64,000 nucleotides of DNA from the NCBI RefSeq assembly GCF_041146395.1, contig NC_091000.1:15390501-15454500 (forward strand), written 5' to 3'. Made by a program: the position numbers and the translations under genes. Below, piece after piece: positions 24,750-40,400 of this stretch. Numbering within the stretch: the first letter of the stretch is position 1; each line of letters starts with the position of its first letter. The notes beneath the pieces are model-generated. The model was given only the letters and a program-made list of their open reading frames with translations, did not search any database and was not told where the DNA came from. The DNA is from Eulemur rufifrons. Taxonomy: Eukaryota; Chordata; Mammalia; Primates; Lemuridae.

Positions 24750-25080
24750 CTAGCCTCCCCTTATCTGCAGGGGATGTGTTTCAAGACCCCAGTGGATGCC
24801 TGAAACCAAGAATAGTACCAAACCCTATACATACTGTTATTCTTGTGCGTGCATACGTATGATAGCATTTATAAATTAGGCAAAGTAAGAGACTAACAAC
24901 AATGACTAATAAATGAAACAATTATAACAATGAGCTGTAATCAAAGATGTGTGAAGATGGCCTCTCCTTCTCTCTCAAAATATCTTATTGTATTGTACTC
25001 ACTCATTTTCAGCCTGTGGTTGACCTTGAGTAACAGAAACTGCAGAAAGTGAAGCTTTGGATAAGGTGGGGGGACTACTG
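24750..25080 (+). mobile_element. MER2-type DNA transposon (TcMar-Tigger, non-autonomous)
   Basis: Begins with the degraded terminal repeat 'ctagcctccccttatctgca' and ends with the inverted form 'aaggtggggggactactg'. The body has 'ttcaagaccccagtggatgc' and 'ctgaaaccaagaatagtacc', as in MER2. TA dinucleotides sit at both edges (24748-24749 and 25081-25082), the expected Tc1/mariner target duplication. It is about 331 bp, encodes no transposase and is an old fossil. Confidence 0.9.
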
Positions 25081-25082
25081 TA

Positions 25083-26284
25083 ATAAAATGGAAATTCTAT
25101 AAACATGTTTAGTTGAAAATATCCTAAAGATATGCATAATTCAATGGAAGAAATAAATATATATCTCAGAAATTCAGATTTTAAGTTCAAGTTTCCTCTG
25201 ACAATTTGACTTAGTTTTTCTAATATAATCAAGATTATGCCTTGAGTCATATATATATGACTTGTTGAAAAGTCATAAAACTAATATAAACATTTGAAAC
25301 ATTTTCTTTTTGCTCACTTTGAAAAGATTTTCTGTTTGCTTCCAAATGAATAACAAAACTGAAAGGCCAAGTGACTCAAGGCAGGTCCATCACTACGTTG
25401 CAGTACGATTTGTTCAAGCAGGTGAAAAGTACGCAAGGATCCAAATGTTCTTTGCACAAGTAGCTTCAATTTTCATCAGCAAAGACCAATTTATGTCAGA
25501 GGGGAAAACTTGCCTGATTAGATCTGTTCAACAAAGCTGTTAAACAACTTTCAATGTTCTTGCTTTCTCACATTTAGGACACTAAACTTTTACAGAGACA
25601 GACCGTTTGAAGCCTTCCCAATTATTTCCATTATTATCTAAGAAGGATTGCTGAGGTTCAGCCTCTATTGTAATTCTCAGAGTTCTCAGTGCAAATTACA
25701 TGGCAATCTAAAATGCCTTTCTCTGGCTTTATGACCTGATTATTATTTAGCATCTCTCCAGCAGTGAACTTGAAGATCATGCAAATGTGTTCTTTGGGAA
25801 AGTTACTGTGGAAGTGAATAATTTGTTTTGTAGCAAGCCAGCTCAAATTTATCATCAGTCATGAAAACTTTTTATCAATGCTCTTCTACAAAGCAGCCAT
25901 ATTATTATACTTGTTCCATTTTAGCTCTGACAGAAAGCTGATCAGGAATGCTATTATTAAGCTATAAATGCCTATTTTAAAATGTGTTCTCTTATGTTTT
26001 TTATGCTGTATTGTATTATTAATTCATGTAATATTTCCTTTGGTTTTAGTATCTTCTATGTCATAATCAAAACTGAACTAACTCTGGAAATGTAAAGTAT
26101 ATAGCATATATCTAAAGTTTAGAATCAGAATAAACCTACGACTTAATTTGCATAAATATGTACAAATTTAATGGAGCAGAAGTAACCTACATTCACTATG
26201 TGCAATGTCCACAATGCTGATGGCAATTGTATTTGCTAAGGTTTTCACAGTGTAGAACACAGTGAGGTAAAACCTAACTATAGA
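25083..26284. other. No recognised feature; possible conserved non-coding DNA
   Basis: No named repeat. The stretch at about 25300-25980 is less repetitive than its surroundings and carries an ATGCAAAT octamer at 25779-25786. Nothing proves function. Confidence 0.35.
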
Positions 26285-26820
26285 CATTATTCATTAATCC
26301 AGTATTTATTGAACACATATTTGGCAGATCCTAAGATATATTAATGAATGAGTCATTGTGTACTCATGAGAGGAGCTTAGAGCCAAGTGGGTACAAAGAT
26401 AAACAAATAACTCCAATTAGAGAGATCAACTATAAGGTAGGGGAATTCATTCTGTATGTTACTGGCACACCTTATGCAGCCTGTGTTTTTTAGGGAAGGT
26501 GTTAACGGTTAAGTGATGTCCACGTAGGAGGTAACTGGCATGACATTTAAGAGACGCTGTCCCATTCGGAGTGGCCTTTGGCTTAGGAAGGGCTGCAAGA
26601 CAGATTTAATGTCATATTATGTAAAACTTAGCACGGAGTTTGTGCTGATGTTGAGATCTATAACTGGAGGAGAGTGATAGGATCTCATGTCAGTTTAGAA
26701 AGATCATCCTGGCTAACATATAAAGAACATTGTAGAGAGACGTAATAATGGAATCAAAGAGACCAGTTTAGGTAAGAAATGATAATTGGCCTAGACGATA
26801 GTGATGACTGAACGGGAAAA
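26285..26820 (-). mobile_element. L2 LINE 3' end, antisense
   Basis: Reversed L2 order is clear: 'ccagtatttattgaacacat', 'catgagaggagcttagag', 'acaaagataaacaaataac' and, after a diverged middle, 'ataggatctcatgtcagttt' with 'agatcatcctggcta'. This matches the L2 3' end and the region upstream of it. Confidence 0.8.
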
Positions 26821-27465
26821 AATACATAAAATTCATTTATATCTCACCTTATTCTATTATTCTATTATGGAGATTACTTCCTAAAAGAGATTACAGATCT
26901 TATTTTAAAAATAGCCTGTGATTGTAAGAAGCCCTTTACTTATGGATCTAGTTGTATAATTTGTAACAATATAGTATTTATCTCTTAATCACACATTCTC
27001 TGCATATCATCTCAAGTTCCTAGGTTTTCTGATCTGATAAAACATTTATCCTTATCTCCCAAAATGTAACTAAATACCGTCTCTAATCAAAGTCACGTAA
27101 TTTTCCATTCTTGGGCAAATGCTCACATTTTTTGGCACTGAAAAATAAGACAAAGGCTAAGATACTTGATTTTTCTGATGTTAAAAATGATAAAGCAAGA
27201 GAAGAAAACAGAGACCAAGAAAATGCCACTGTGTATAGTAAAAACAGAAACATTGTCTGAAAAATGGGTTGTTTAAGGGAAATGCAGGTATAAGGGGCAG
27301 ACAGGAGAAATTCAAGGAGAGAGGAAGAGGGGTGGATGCATAAAAGTCTAAACTATTGTAATGATAGCAATAGTTAAGACAGTCTATATATGCGATGAAA
27401 TGTTATTCCAGATAATATAATCCAGTGGGAAATTTATTCAGTTAGGAAAGAGAAAATGAGGTTCT
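26821..27465. other. No recognised feature
   Basis: Nothing that I can name. Confidence 0.5.
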
Positions 27466-27565
27466 AATACTGATTTTAGTGCTTCAGGCAGAACACATAA
27501 TCTCTCTGGGCCTCAATTTCCATATCTGTAAAATGCTAAAACACACCCTACTATGTATCTCATGT
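27466..27565 (+). mobile_element. MIR SINE core fragment
   Basis: 'cataatctctctgggcctca' followed by 'atttccatatctgtaaaatg' is the MIR core and following segment. Confidence 0.75.
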
Positions 27566-29296
27566 GGAAATGTCTAAAATGAAATACTAGTTTTGAAAGC
27601 GGTTTTGGAACAAAAAGGGCAAGAGTTTTTGTAATGATTCATTTTAAAGAGTGACCTTTTTTTAGGAGTGAAAGAAAGGCAAAGGGAACAAAATTCATTC
27701 CAACTAAATGAAAAAAAAAAAGACTTTACTGGAATGGTAGGCTTCTAAGATTACAAAAAAACCCCCCGATTTTATATGAATATAGTACCCAAACCTGTGA
27801 AACTTCAGTACGGCACAGGAATTCGTAAAGTTATACATGCTAAGGATTCGTAGTCAAAATAACTCCCTTAATATTTTGTATGCGTTCCAGGACACATATG
27901 TTTCACATATGCTCCCTGTTTTTCAAACAAGGTCAATGTTTTCATTATATACATTTAAATTGTTATTGCAACTGTTTTCTGGTCTGTCAATAAAATTTAG
28001 CCTCACACATTGATACATTCTTGCAATTACATTGTAATTCTCTCACAGTAATTCTAGCCTTTTTGAATACACAAATCATCTAAATTTATTATATCATTGC
28101 TATAACACCTCATACACATCTTGAGACCATTTGGGCCACAAAGGTTTAATATTCACGGAGCCAAATGTAAATAATTCTGAATCATTTATCCAAATGGAGA
28201 ACTCAGATAACTTATAAAATTTAAGTATGCAAATACTCAAAAATATACATATTTTAAACTATAGCCTCCTGCTACTGAATGGTGTCTGAAGCAGGGTTTA
28301 TAGTGTTGTGCTGTTATTTCCTTTTTATCCTATTGCAAAGATGTTAATTCAAAGTGAAATGATAAAAACTTAGTGACAACTACAGGTGATATACAAAGTG
28401 CGGGTACAATTCAGTAACTGGGAAGTGTGCCCTGGAAACCATATTGGTTGGTGTAGCATATACTGTATAACATCAATAATGGTTTTCTCTCCTTGTTGCC
28501 GGGTCAAACAGGGAGCTGGCAGGCCTGAAGTTGGAGCCAGCCAGGCCAAAAACATGTCATCAGTTTGGGTCAATTTAAAGAGGTAGGAAAACTTTCCGGA
28601 GCCTCACCAGTGTCTCTCCACACTGGCTACAACTCGTCCCTCTGTTGCACGGCCTGAGACTTTACCCAGCACGACATACACTAGGCTGTTAAGTGCAAGT
28701 ATTCCTAGGAAGCTTCAAGCAGATGTGTCAGTCCTTCCTACTTCAAGAAAGTGAAAGCCTACGGTCTGTCCACCTATGCCATTTGTCCCAGACTTACACT
28801 CCCTCCAACACTGACCCTTGAAATAAGTGTTTCAATAAAAACCTGTTAAACCACAGTTTAGATGTTTTAAGTCAAAGATATAATAACAGAATGCTATTAT
28901 GACAACAATGATTTTGTGAAAAATATTAGGGAATCACAGACTAAACAATCTTTAGGCCACATATTTTCCATTCACATAGGGATAGTGTTAATACCTGCCT
29001 GAGGGGAGGGTTGTAAAGGTTACGACTTTAGAGAGAGGAATATATGTATGCATGTATTATTTTCTATTTATGGGAGTTAGCTTCGGAAACCTTTGAGTAT
29101 TACCAATATGGAGGATAACGAAATGTTTTGATAAGCCCTTGGGGTTTTACATATGTTGGATTTCTATCAAGAATTATGTTTTCACCGTATATCCTCACGG
29201 GACAAGTTAATTGCCTTTTCAACATTTTTTACAATCTTCTACATAACACAAATACTATAAACAAAGCTAATGACAAGTAACAGAGAAAACATTCCG
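27566..29296. other. No recognised feature
   Basis: No gene. The segment at about 28580-28860 is less AT-rich and ends in a poly(A)-signal-like 'caataaaaacctgttaaacc', which recalls an LTR end or an old processed sequence. I cannot assign it. Confidence 0.4.
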
Positions 29297-29331
29297 TGTG
29301 TATGTGTGTGTGTGTGTGAGTGTGTGTGTAA
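29297..29331. repeat. (TG)n microsatellite
   Basis: Interrupted TG repeat of about 35 bases. Confidence 0.9.
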
Positions 29332-30407
<1,076 letters not shown>

Positions 30408-30421
30408 CAAATGCTGGATAT
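30408..30421. repeat. Target-site duplication of Alu, right copy
   Basis: CAAATGCTGGATAT, identical to 30054-30067. Confidence 0.95.
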
Positions 30422-31590
30422 GCAGATATTAAATAGTGAAGGCATGAACACTGAGCTGATAGCTAGGCTTACTTGTTAGCTAAGTGACCATCTCACAGAA
30501 GTGTAGCAGAATTCAAGGTTTAAATAGGAAATTTTCCACAAAACTTTAGGGTTGCTGAAAAAAGATGAAAAATGTGTTTATTGATAAGCCCAAGTAATTA
30601 AAAATGCATTTATTAAGTAATGCCAGAGATCAGTCTATATGTAAGACTGTGGAAGTGGGTGTGTGGTATATAAGTACTTGCTCCTATGTTGTTGTTTATA
30701 AATTATAGAGTGTAAGTCAGATGTAGAGTGTGGACAAATTACTGTTAGTAAGATCTGTAATAATATAGTATCAATAGAGAGGATTAGAAAGCTGTTGGAT
30801 CTAATAAAATAATGCACCTGACACCAGAGAATTTCAGAGCCAAGAGCTTATTTGATGCATACTTTTCTTGATAAGAAAAAAGGAGACAAATAAAAGTTCA
30901 GGGATTTGCTGGAGGTCACACTGATATTTAATGTAAGAACAAAAACCTAAGGCCACCTTAGAAACTGGGAAATGTTACACAAATATCAACTTCAATGCTT
31001 TGGGGATATTTATTGATCTTTATAATTTAGAGGTAACAGGCACTGAGCATTAGACCATCAGATAATGTTAGTTCATCAGATTCTCAAAATGTTCATAAGT
31101 CAAACAAGTTAAACAACTGCTTTATCCTGAACAATAAAAAAATAAATATGGAGTCTATTATACATTCTTTTATTTTTGGATGTAAAATGGTTACCGAAAA
31201 TTGTTAATTTTATAAACTAATTATTAATTATGAAAATATCTTTCTGGTTTCCATTCAAATAGCCCTACTACTACATGTAATTATCAAAATACATGTTCTT
31301 GGGAATATAAAAAACAGATTGTGATTTATAAAAAAGACAATTATCCCAAAGTCATCCAGAAAGGCATCTTCTATTGGGCCAAATTACAGGATTTTTTTTT
31401 AAACTATACCTGAGTATCCATATTCAAAGTCTAATTAAATTCTTAGGGATACTTACTACCTTTATGTTTTCTTTCTATTTCTCCCAGACAATCGTTTCTC
31501 ATCCCTGGCTATCTACCAATATTCTCTAGTCAAGATTTTTACTTATTTCCAATGGTTTACTTATTTGTTCCCAAAGAAAGACCAGATTTA
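30422..31590. other. No recognised feature
   Basis: AT-rich. A weak reversed-MIR-like stretch lies near 30870-30950 but is too eroded to call. Confidence 0.5.
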
Positions 31591-31970
31591 ATTGGCAATT
31601 GAGCAAGGGAAGTAGACTTGTTCAGAAGCAAGCAGGGGCTACCAGCCAGGCCTTTGGGGAGAGCTCAGAGGCCGTGTGCTTACAAAAAGCATGTGGCCGA
31701 GAGGCCTGTAAAATTACTTTATGGCCATCATCTAAGAAAGTCCTACCTGGGGAGGTCCCCCTGTACCAGCAGTTGACCCTCTTGATGTGGACCTGAGACA
31801 GAGTAACGTTAAACCAATGTTCCAGCACAGCGTGGAATGATAAAGTGAAGCTCTCGCGCAGGTCCGGGGTTTAACCCTGCAGTGTTGAACGCTGGCATCC
31901 TGGAACTGCAGATGCCAACCACCACCTCCCCGCATTCTCCTGCTTTCCCCACGCAGACCAAAAGCCCCAT
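31591..31970. other. GC-richer single-copy segment
   Basis: About 380 bases clearly less AT-rich than the surroundings, with short open frames on both strands but no gene signature or named repeat. It contains 'ggtccggggtttaaccctg', which recalls a tRNA T-arm, but no tRNA fold goes with it. Confidence 0.35.
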
Positions 31971-33062
31971 GGACGAATTCTCATTGATAAGCAATGCCAT
32001 TTGCAATTCCTCTTCAGTACGCTATATTTTTCTAATTTTTTTTATTTTATTCCTTTTGTTGTTTAAAATCTTACCTCTACGTGTAATAACTAAAAAGGGA
32101 AACAAAAACAAACATTTTACTGTATCTCCATTTATGCATCTCTGACATTTGGAATTTGCTAGACTCCAAAGAAATCAATTATATAATAGGGCGTTTGTAA
32201 TCTTTGATTTAGATATTCCTATATTGCTTCATGTAGACTAAATGTTTTAATTTTCTATTTTATTTTCTACATGATTTCAGAGGCATCAAGTGAAATTGAA
32301 ATCTTGATTAAAATTACATCATTTAAGTAAGTTATAGAGACTAATTACCTTTGGGGTAGAATTATTCATTTTAAGTAGCTTCATACAATTGTTATAGACA
32401 GACTATTTAGTTGGCTACATTGGAATCTTAAAAATCTGATTATTTTATTCATATACAAATTTCACTCCTCTCTTTTGTTGTATGTCAAGACTTATTGTAT
32501 GCTTCAACTTGATTTAGAGATGTACATCAAGTTCTTGAATTTTAAATAATCATTTCATTTTTACCAACATCTCCCAAGAGGTCTACTGCTGCAAGAATAT
32601 TTTGGAGTCTATCTTATAAAATCTTCCAAGGCTGAGCATGACATTTCTAGGGACTTATGGCAAACTCAAGCTCCAAACAACGCCATATAGCATTTCACTA
32701 ACTTAAACGTTTGAATGGAAACTGGGGACTCTGACCTTAGGAGATAAATTGGCCTCCACTTATGTCAACCTACAGGCCCTCAAAATTGCTCTTACGCTTC
32801 CTTTGTGTTAACTTAACCCTAGTCAACCATGTATTTCAATCATGGAAAGATTGAACCTCAGAGCAAGGTGTCTGACTGTACACACATATTACATATGGTT
32901 GACAAATTTTTAGAAGAGCTATTGTCCTCCCCCACCATTTTGTCTCTTGCCATTTTTTTTTCAGATTTCTTAATGCTTTATTCTTTTTGTTAAGTATTTT
33001 TGTGGTCCAAAATTATTTTATAATCCAAATACTATGACACAAACAAAAAACATAAAATGTGA
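31971..33062. other. No recognised feature
   Basis: AT-rich. No gene or repeat that I can name. Confidence 0.5.
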
Positions 33063-33128
33063 TGAGTTTGTATATATATATAATGTATTGTGTAAACATA
33101 TATATAGTATATATATATACACACATAT
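33063..33128. repeat. (TA)n/(TATG)n low-complexity repeat
   Basis: Runs of TA with short CA/TG interruptions. Confidence 0.85.
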
Positions 33129-34170
<1,042 letters not shown>

Positions 34171-34570
34171 TAAAAAGAAAAATGAAAAAGAAACAAGGAA
34201 ATATAAAATAAATATAACATTTAGTGTTTCAATTTTGAAATTTTTATCAGACAAGGACAAGAGATTCAGTGAGGATAACAAATTAAAAAAGAAAAAACAA
34301 CTTATATATGTATACTATAGCAAACTTGGATATTAATCACAGTTTCATATTAAATTACAGGCTTCATCCAAGTATTTGCCACAGCTCTTAGTTGTGGCAC
34401 TGGCTGTAATTTATGTTGTATTTAGATAAATTCCTGAGTTCTCCATGCCTAATTTTTAAAAATTAATTAGTGAAAAAACAGAAATAATGTTGCTTGAGAA
34501 ACAGATAAATGATAAAACAGATAAAAATGTAATATTACATTTTTAAACCTCATTATGCATATGTGTTTAA

Positions 34571-36790
34571 TAGAGGGGTGGGGAATCTTTTCACATTGCA
34601 AGGCTGCATTAATTTAGCTGTAATGAAATATGGCCACATTCAAGAAACTTCCATTAGCTATACTTAAAAATGTACATTATTTTGTCAAAACCTAACTATT
34701 ATGTACTTAATAATTTCAAAAAATGAAAACTGTTTGTTAGATTTAACTAACCTTTTAATGACTTTGTGTTGTCCATGTTTTGTTGGAAAGCATCTGAATA
34801 TTTGGTTGCAGCATGGAGGTCTGCAGGTTCAGTTGATCCTCTGGCTGGGTATAAGTCATTTGTGACTTTAAGGGGGTCTTGATTTGGTTTAGGTAGGAGT
34901 ATGTAGATTCGCAGAAATAAGTGGTTGAAAAGCAAGAAATCTTTTTTCTTTAATGTTGCCGAAGGCATGGGTATTCTATTGCATTTTTCCATATTTCAAC
35001 TGGATCTTTCTTAGCATCAAACAATGACTTTAAAATGTCATCTACTGAGAGTTCAATCAATTCCATCTGTAATTCCTTAGGTGCCTTGGTTATATCAACT
35101 AGGTGAGGCGAGAATGCTAATTTGAGTGTGATGTCATGATTCTCAAAAGCAATGAAACTTTCATTGACTTCTCCAATTAATAGGTCTATAACAGCTGTGT
35201 ATAATTCAAATGATTCATATATGTCATCCTGCTCATCAGTGACCTTTGCTAACTGGGGAAAATGTTCATCCAAAATTTCCCTTTGAAGAAGAGGGCTTTG
35301 AAAAAAGATAGCTTTTGTTGAAATGCTTATATTTTTTGCCATGTATCATATTTAGACTTAGTTTTAACTTGCAAAGAAATATTCAAGTCATTTTGATTTG
35401 ACATGATATCACACAGAATTGCAGCATTCCTGTAGAAATCTTCTTTCAATAATTCACATTGTTGATTCTGTTTTTCATAAAATGTAACTATCTGTTCTTT
35501 CAGAGATAAAATTTTGCTAACACCTGTCCCTGTGATAGCCAACACACTTTAGAATGATACAGCAAATCCACAGTGAATACCTCATCCTTCAGCTTTAGCA
35601 TACCTTGTTGCATTTGCATGAATTCAATACTTATAACTTATTGCAAAGTGTCACTTAAAATAGTATCTTTAGCACAGAGATTTTGCTGATGCAAGATACA
35701 ATGAAAAGAAATGAGAGCATCTGGATCTGTTAACACTTTTTAAATCTGTGCTATAAACCCTTCACGTTTTCCTGTCATGGAAGGTGCACCGTCTATGCAT
35801 ACACTCACTAAATTTACCAAATTCAGTCCAACTTCATGACATTTATCTTGAAAGTTGTTGAAGATATCTATTCCCCATGTTCTGTTTGCAAGAGTGCCCA
35901 AAGCAAGTAACTCTTAGTAGCAAAGACAATCTTCTGTTATGACCCAAATGAAGTATAAAACCTGTGTGGAGTCAGTAGTATAAACTGATTCATCCAAAGT
36001 GATTGAATAATATATATTTTCCTTTTGAAGTATTGTATGAAGTTTTCCTGTTAAGTTGAAGGCTAATTCCTGCTGCTGACCAGTTATGGTTCTACTTGAA
36101 AGAGGCATTTGTACTTTGAAACATTATCCTGGTCTAAGCATCCTACAACTTCAACTATGCATTCTTTCACAATTTCTCATCATTGAATGGCTTCCCTGTT
36201 TTCTTGAGTATATAAGCTACTTTGTAAGTTGCCTCAGTGGCATTATTTCCAGGTCTTAGTGCTGCCTGAAAGAATTGTCTTTGCTTTTGCTTTTCATCTA
36301 TTAATTCCTACAATACCACCTTTCATGCCTCTCCCTCTAGTTTAAAATATTTGTGGTTCTTATCAGTGTAATAACTCTGATGAGCATTGAATTTCTTTAA
36401 TGTTGATATTGCAGTGTCACAAAGCATGCAAATCCCCTTAGCCTTAGCAGAAACAAAATAATATTGCAATTCCCAATCCTCATTAAAAAATCTGTTTTCT
36501 TCCTTCAGAATTCTCTTGCTCTTCTTTGACATGATGGGCTGTTAAGCAGACAGAATTAAAAAATACTGTTGAGCTATACAACTATTCACAAATTCCGCTT
36601 CAAACAGAAACACAGTGCACTGTCATCAAAAGCTGATGACGGCCTGGTGTACTCAACCCCCATAAACTCTTGCCAGCCAGCCTTGTGCTCGGCAGTGGTG
36701 CCAGTCACGCAGGAGAAGTTAGAACTAAACCATGAGTGTAGCAGCCATCAGTTTAACCCTTATGGCTTACTAATACTCTAATTGTGCTGG
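34571..36790 (-). mobile_element. hAT (Charlie-type) DNA transposon fossil
   Basis: The low-coordinate end has a Charlie-like terminal repeat 'gaggggtggggaatcttttc' at about 34572. A transposase reading frame on the minus strand fills 34740-36532. I found no matching inverted terminal repeat at the far end, where sequence unlike the ORF continues to about 36790, so that end is a guess. Most mammalian Charlie copies are short and non-autonomous; one keeping nearly the whole transposase region is uncommon. Confidence 0.8.
34740..36532 (-). pseudogene. Broken hAT transposase with BED-type zinc finger
   Basis: Read from 36532 downward. An N-terminal BED-like finger lies at 36323-36532 (C-x2-C in 'CMLCDTAI', His in 'KFNAHQS' and 'KNHKYF'). 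A catalytic-region start follows at 35914-36108 ('SITLDESVYTTDSTQVLYF', including the Asp/Glu of the 'LDES' motif). Middle segments lie at 35327-35545 and 34950-35342, and a C-terminal hAT dimerisation remnant at about 34800-34960. In intact hAT proteins this order binds terminal repeats and cuts and pastes DNA. Here at least five in-frame stops fall between 36323 and 36130, with a frameshift near 36110 and more breaks later. It resembles the transposase-derived part of GTF2IRD2 and Charlie8-like elements. The subfamily is uncertain and no function is expected. Confidence 0.85.
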
Positions 36791-37088
36791 TCAATCTGGG
36801 AGGATTATTTCGTTGAAACTGATTTTATTCTTTGGCATTTTAAATATGCTCATCTTCAAAACAAAATAAAAATGTAGAAGATGAAGACAAATGTATTAAT
36901 AAAAATAAAAGGATTGTTTTATAAAATTTGGGTTCAGTCAAAAGGGCACATGTGGCCTTAAAATGCTTATATGTTTACTGGATCTTTTTTTCTGCTTGGT
37001 GTATTAATCATGAGACATGTGTTTTAAAATCTATCATTGTCGATTTGTCCATTTCTTCTTTCACGTTTGTCACTCTGTTGTGTATATA

Positions 37089-37421
37089 TAGTTATGTGCT
37101 GCATAACGATGTTTCCATCAGCAACAGACTGCATATACAATGGTGGCCTCACAAGGTTAAAATGGAGCCAAAAAAGTCACATAGTGTAGTGATGTCCTAG
37201 CCATCGTAACACTATAGTGCAATGCATTACATTTTCTATGTTTAGATATGATTAAATAGACAAATAACCACAGTATTCAGTACAGTAACATGCTGTACAG
37301 GTTTGTACCCTATAGCCTTGACATGCAGTGGGCCTTACCATCTATGATGTTTGCACAATCACAAAATCACCTAACAGTGAGTTTCACAGAATGTATACCA
37401 TTGTTAAGAGACACATGACTA
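37089..37421 (+). mobile_element. Tigger-type DNA transposon (MER8-like), internally deleted
   Basis: The ends are inverted relative to each other: 'agttatgtgctgcataacga' at the left, and the reverse of 'ttaagagacacatgact' at the right. TA sits at both edges (37087-37088 and 37422-37423). The body includes 'gactgcatatacaatggtgg' and 'cagtacagtaacatgctgta', which I recall from a MER8/Tigger family. About 333 bp, no transposase. The family name is my best recollection, not a search result. Confidence 0.8.
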
Positions 37422-37423
37422 TA

Positions 37424-40400
37424 TTTGGAAGTTATGTTGTTAGGTGGATACAAATTTAGAAATTTTAAAACTTCCTGGTGGGTTGACTTTTTCAGTAGGA
37501 ACTGTTTCTTTTTATCTCTGGTGATGCTTCTTGCTTTAAAACTTGCCTTGTTTGATATTGTCATTACCTACACAAGAATTCTTTTGGCTAGTGCTTCAGT
37601 GACATTATTCTGTACTTTCATTTTTAGCACTTTTACTCTTGTCTATGTTAATTTCTAGGATTATTTTCTTTATGCTTGAAGAACTTCCTTTAGTATTTAT
37701 TTCAGTACATATCTTGTAGTGGTGAATTCTCTTCACTTTAATCTTCTGGAAAAGTCTTTATTTCTTCTTTATTTGGAAGGAGTTTTCACTGAGGCCAGAA
37801 TTCTACACAGATAATTTCTGTTGTTTAAAGCAGTCATTCCCATTTCTCCCAATCTGTTAAGCATTCAGCCCTCAGTCCTGCTGTCAGTCTTCTGGATGGC
37901 AGCTGAGCACATCTGACTTTGCTATTTATATAATCACTAACTTGACTACCATTACCAAGAAAACTACTGAAAAGGAGGAAATGTTCAAAATGAGAAGAAA
38001 ATAAAAGATGAATACAAGTAAGTTAGAATAATCTTAGCTGCAATTATGGAGAAAAAACTGTGGGAAATAATTGATAAAACAAGTAAGTGACACCCAAGTT
38101 TGGCCCCGCTAGAATCTGATTATTAGTAGATGAAAACATGTAATGCTGCACTCCACTTTATTTGCCATGATATTTTGGAAAATGCCCATTAGCAGAAAAT
38201 GGCCATTTCATGTTTTCATGATTGCCACAGATATAAAAAGATATTAGGCAAGTTTTGTCCAAAATCTTCTCCCCTGTATTTTTTTATTGTGGTTACATAA
38301 TTAATAGATTATGTGATGATTTCTAGTCATATATTATGAATGGCTTTTGCACTTAGAGCAGAATTTAAAAGCATCATTTAGGGACAAATATTTAATATAA
38401 TAAATGCAATAATACATATGGTCAAAACTACATTTATAAACATTTAAATGACATTACACATATAATGAAGGGATATTATAATTTGGTTTCAGTAAAATCC
38501 AGCATGGAAATAAATTCTGACTCATACAATGAAAGAATTATTTTGATAACAGCTATATTTTGGGAAAATTGTTGACTTATTCACTGACCAAATATTTATT
38601 TCATACTAATTAGATAATGGCAACTTATTTTCTTTCATTATAGTTTACTTTGGTAAGATGTTTTGCTAAAGAGCTTCTGATGGATATTTATAAGTCAGTG
38701 AAAATTAATATTAATTTGTCATACAGGGAAGATATGATGTACTACGGATATTGTATGAGAATACAAGCCTATGAGAATATGAATTTGGTCTGTCTTGTTC
38801 TCCGTGTTACCTCTAGCATTCAGATTAAGGCTCATCTCATAGAGAGTGCTCAAAAATATATGTTATAATTAGTTAATTTGTAAATAAATTAATTTGTTTC
38901 TAAAATTTGATTTTAGAACATCTCAAGTATAAAGATTATGATAATCAGCATTAAAATCTAGTTTGCAGAGACTTCTAATAGAGGTCTGTAAGCATCAGTC
39001 TCTTATTCACTATGAACACATAGTCAGTACAGAATTTTAAAATGAGGTAAATCTTTCTATCAGTATATCTAGGAGATCGCCATGTGGTGTGATCTGAGAC
39101 ATCCTCAGACCTACTTTGCTCTAAATGTTATTTCCATGTTGTAATGGTGTAAAACCACTTTTCAATATCTTTGAACTCTATCATTTGCACCACTTTTGAT
39201 TAGGCTACCAAGACCTGTATATTATTGGTATGTTTGTGAAGATGGCAATAGTTTGAAAAGAAAAATATGGAAAATAAATATTTATGTATTTGTCGGAGAC
39301 AGATAATCCCGAGTTTAGAAATGTGAGAATGGCCTATATTTCTTACCAATAGCATTTCATGACTGTCTCCAATTCCTACCTTATTTGAAGTAACTTGATG
39401 TAGAAGAATTCAGTTAGTAGAATTATTTGGTTAGACAATAACAACACTCTTAGCTCCAGACATATTTAGCAAGTGCCATGTCTTTTACTCTCTTATCATA
39501 ATATTAGATTCTGAGTGGTGTAAAGTGCGCAATGTAGTCTGTTTTTATGGAGATCACAATTTTGTTTTCTGCAAGGAGAAATTGGAGATATCTACACTTG
39601 GTAAAAACATATTAGAAATCTGAGTCTGAAACCTCATAGCAGAATTATGTAGTTGGGAGGTAAAACTTGGCCCACTTTTCTAACAATGTTCGTGTTGGTG
39701 AAACTTGTTAGTTCTGTTGTCATGTAGGGCTCTTCTGGTCCATTAGTTTTGGGTTACATTGAAAATGATGTTATTCTTGAAGAGAAGAGTTTCTTCACTA
39801 GAAATTATATTTCATCTCGTGTTAGTTTTACCCTTATATATAATATTAATGCCAGTAGTCAGGCAGTTATAGCAATGTGAGGCTCTGGCCAAATTACTTA
39901 CTGGCTTGAGAAATAGCCTCATCCTCTCACCTTCTGATTGATACTGTTTAATCTTTAACTATCCATCCCAGATATTCTATACCATAATATAGATAGACGT
40001 GTACGTCAACATTTCTGTATTTATTGTTAAATTTGGTATTTTATTCCTTAACTCTGAACAAAATAATAGTAGGTGTTATAAAAATAGTAGAGGCTTATTA
40101 TTATTATAGCTCATTAGATAAATAAACACTTTAGTTTCTATTTACAATGATTAATTCATTCAAATAAATTATGAAAGAAAAGATATAAATTACTTCTAAA
40201 AACACCGTTAGAATCGAAATTCAAGTTCTAAGCTGATAGCATTCTCATTAATGGCGATAAAGCCTACAGCACTTATTCAACCTGAAAAATAATTGACTCA
40301 TCCCATTTGTAGGATTTAAATGTCTCTTCTCATACCCAGCAACTTGTACCTCATTTAATTACTCAGATAAAGAGGCTCTCAATTTCCTCTTATAAAAGAT

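Noticed and set aside
31850..31895. tRNA gene, from a T-arm-like 'ggtccggggtttaaccctg'
   Set aside because: No acceptor stem, anticodon arm or correctly spaced A and B boxes around it.
34740..36532. Domesticated hAT-derived host gene
   Set aside because: At least five in-frame stops and a frameshift in the N-terminal third rule out a working protein.
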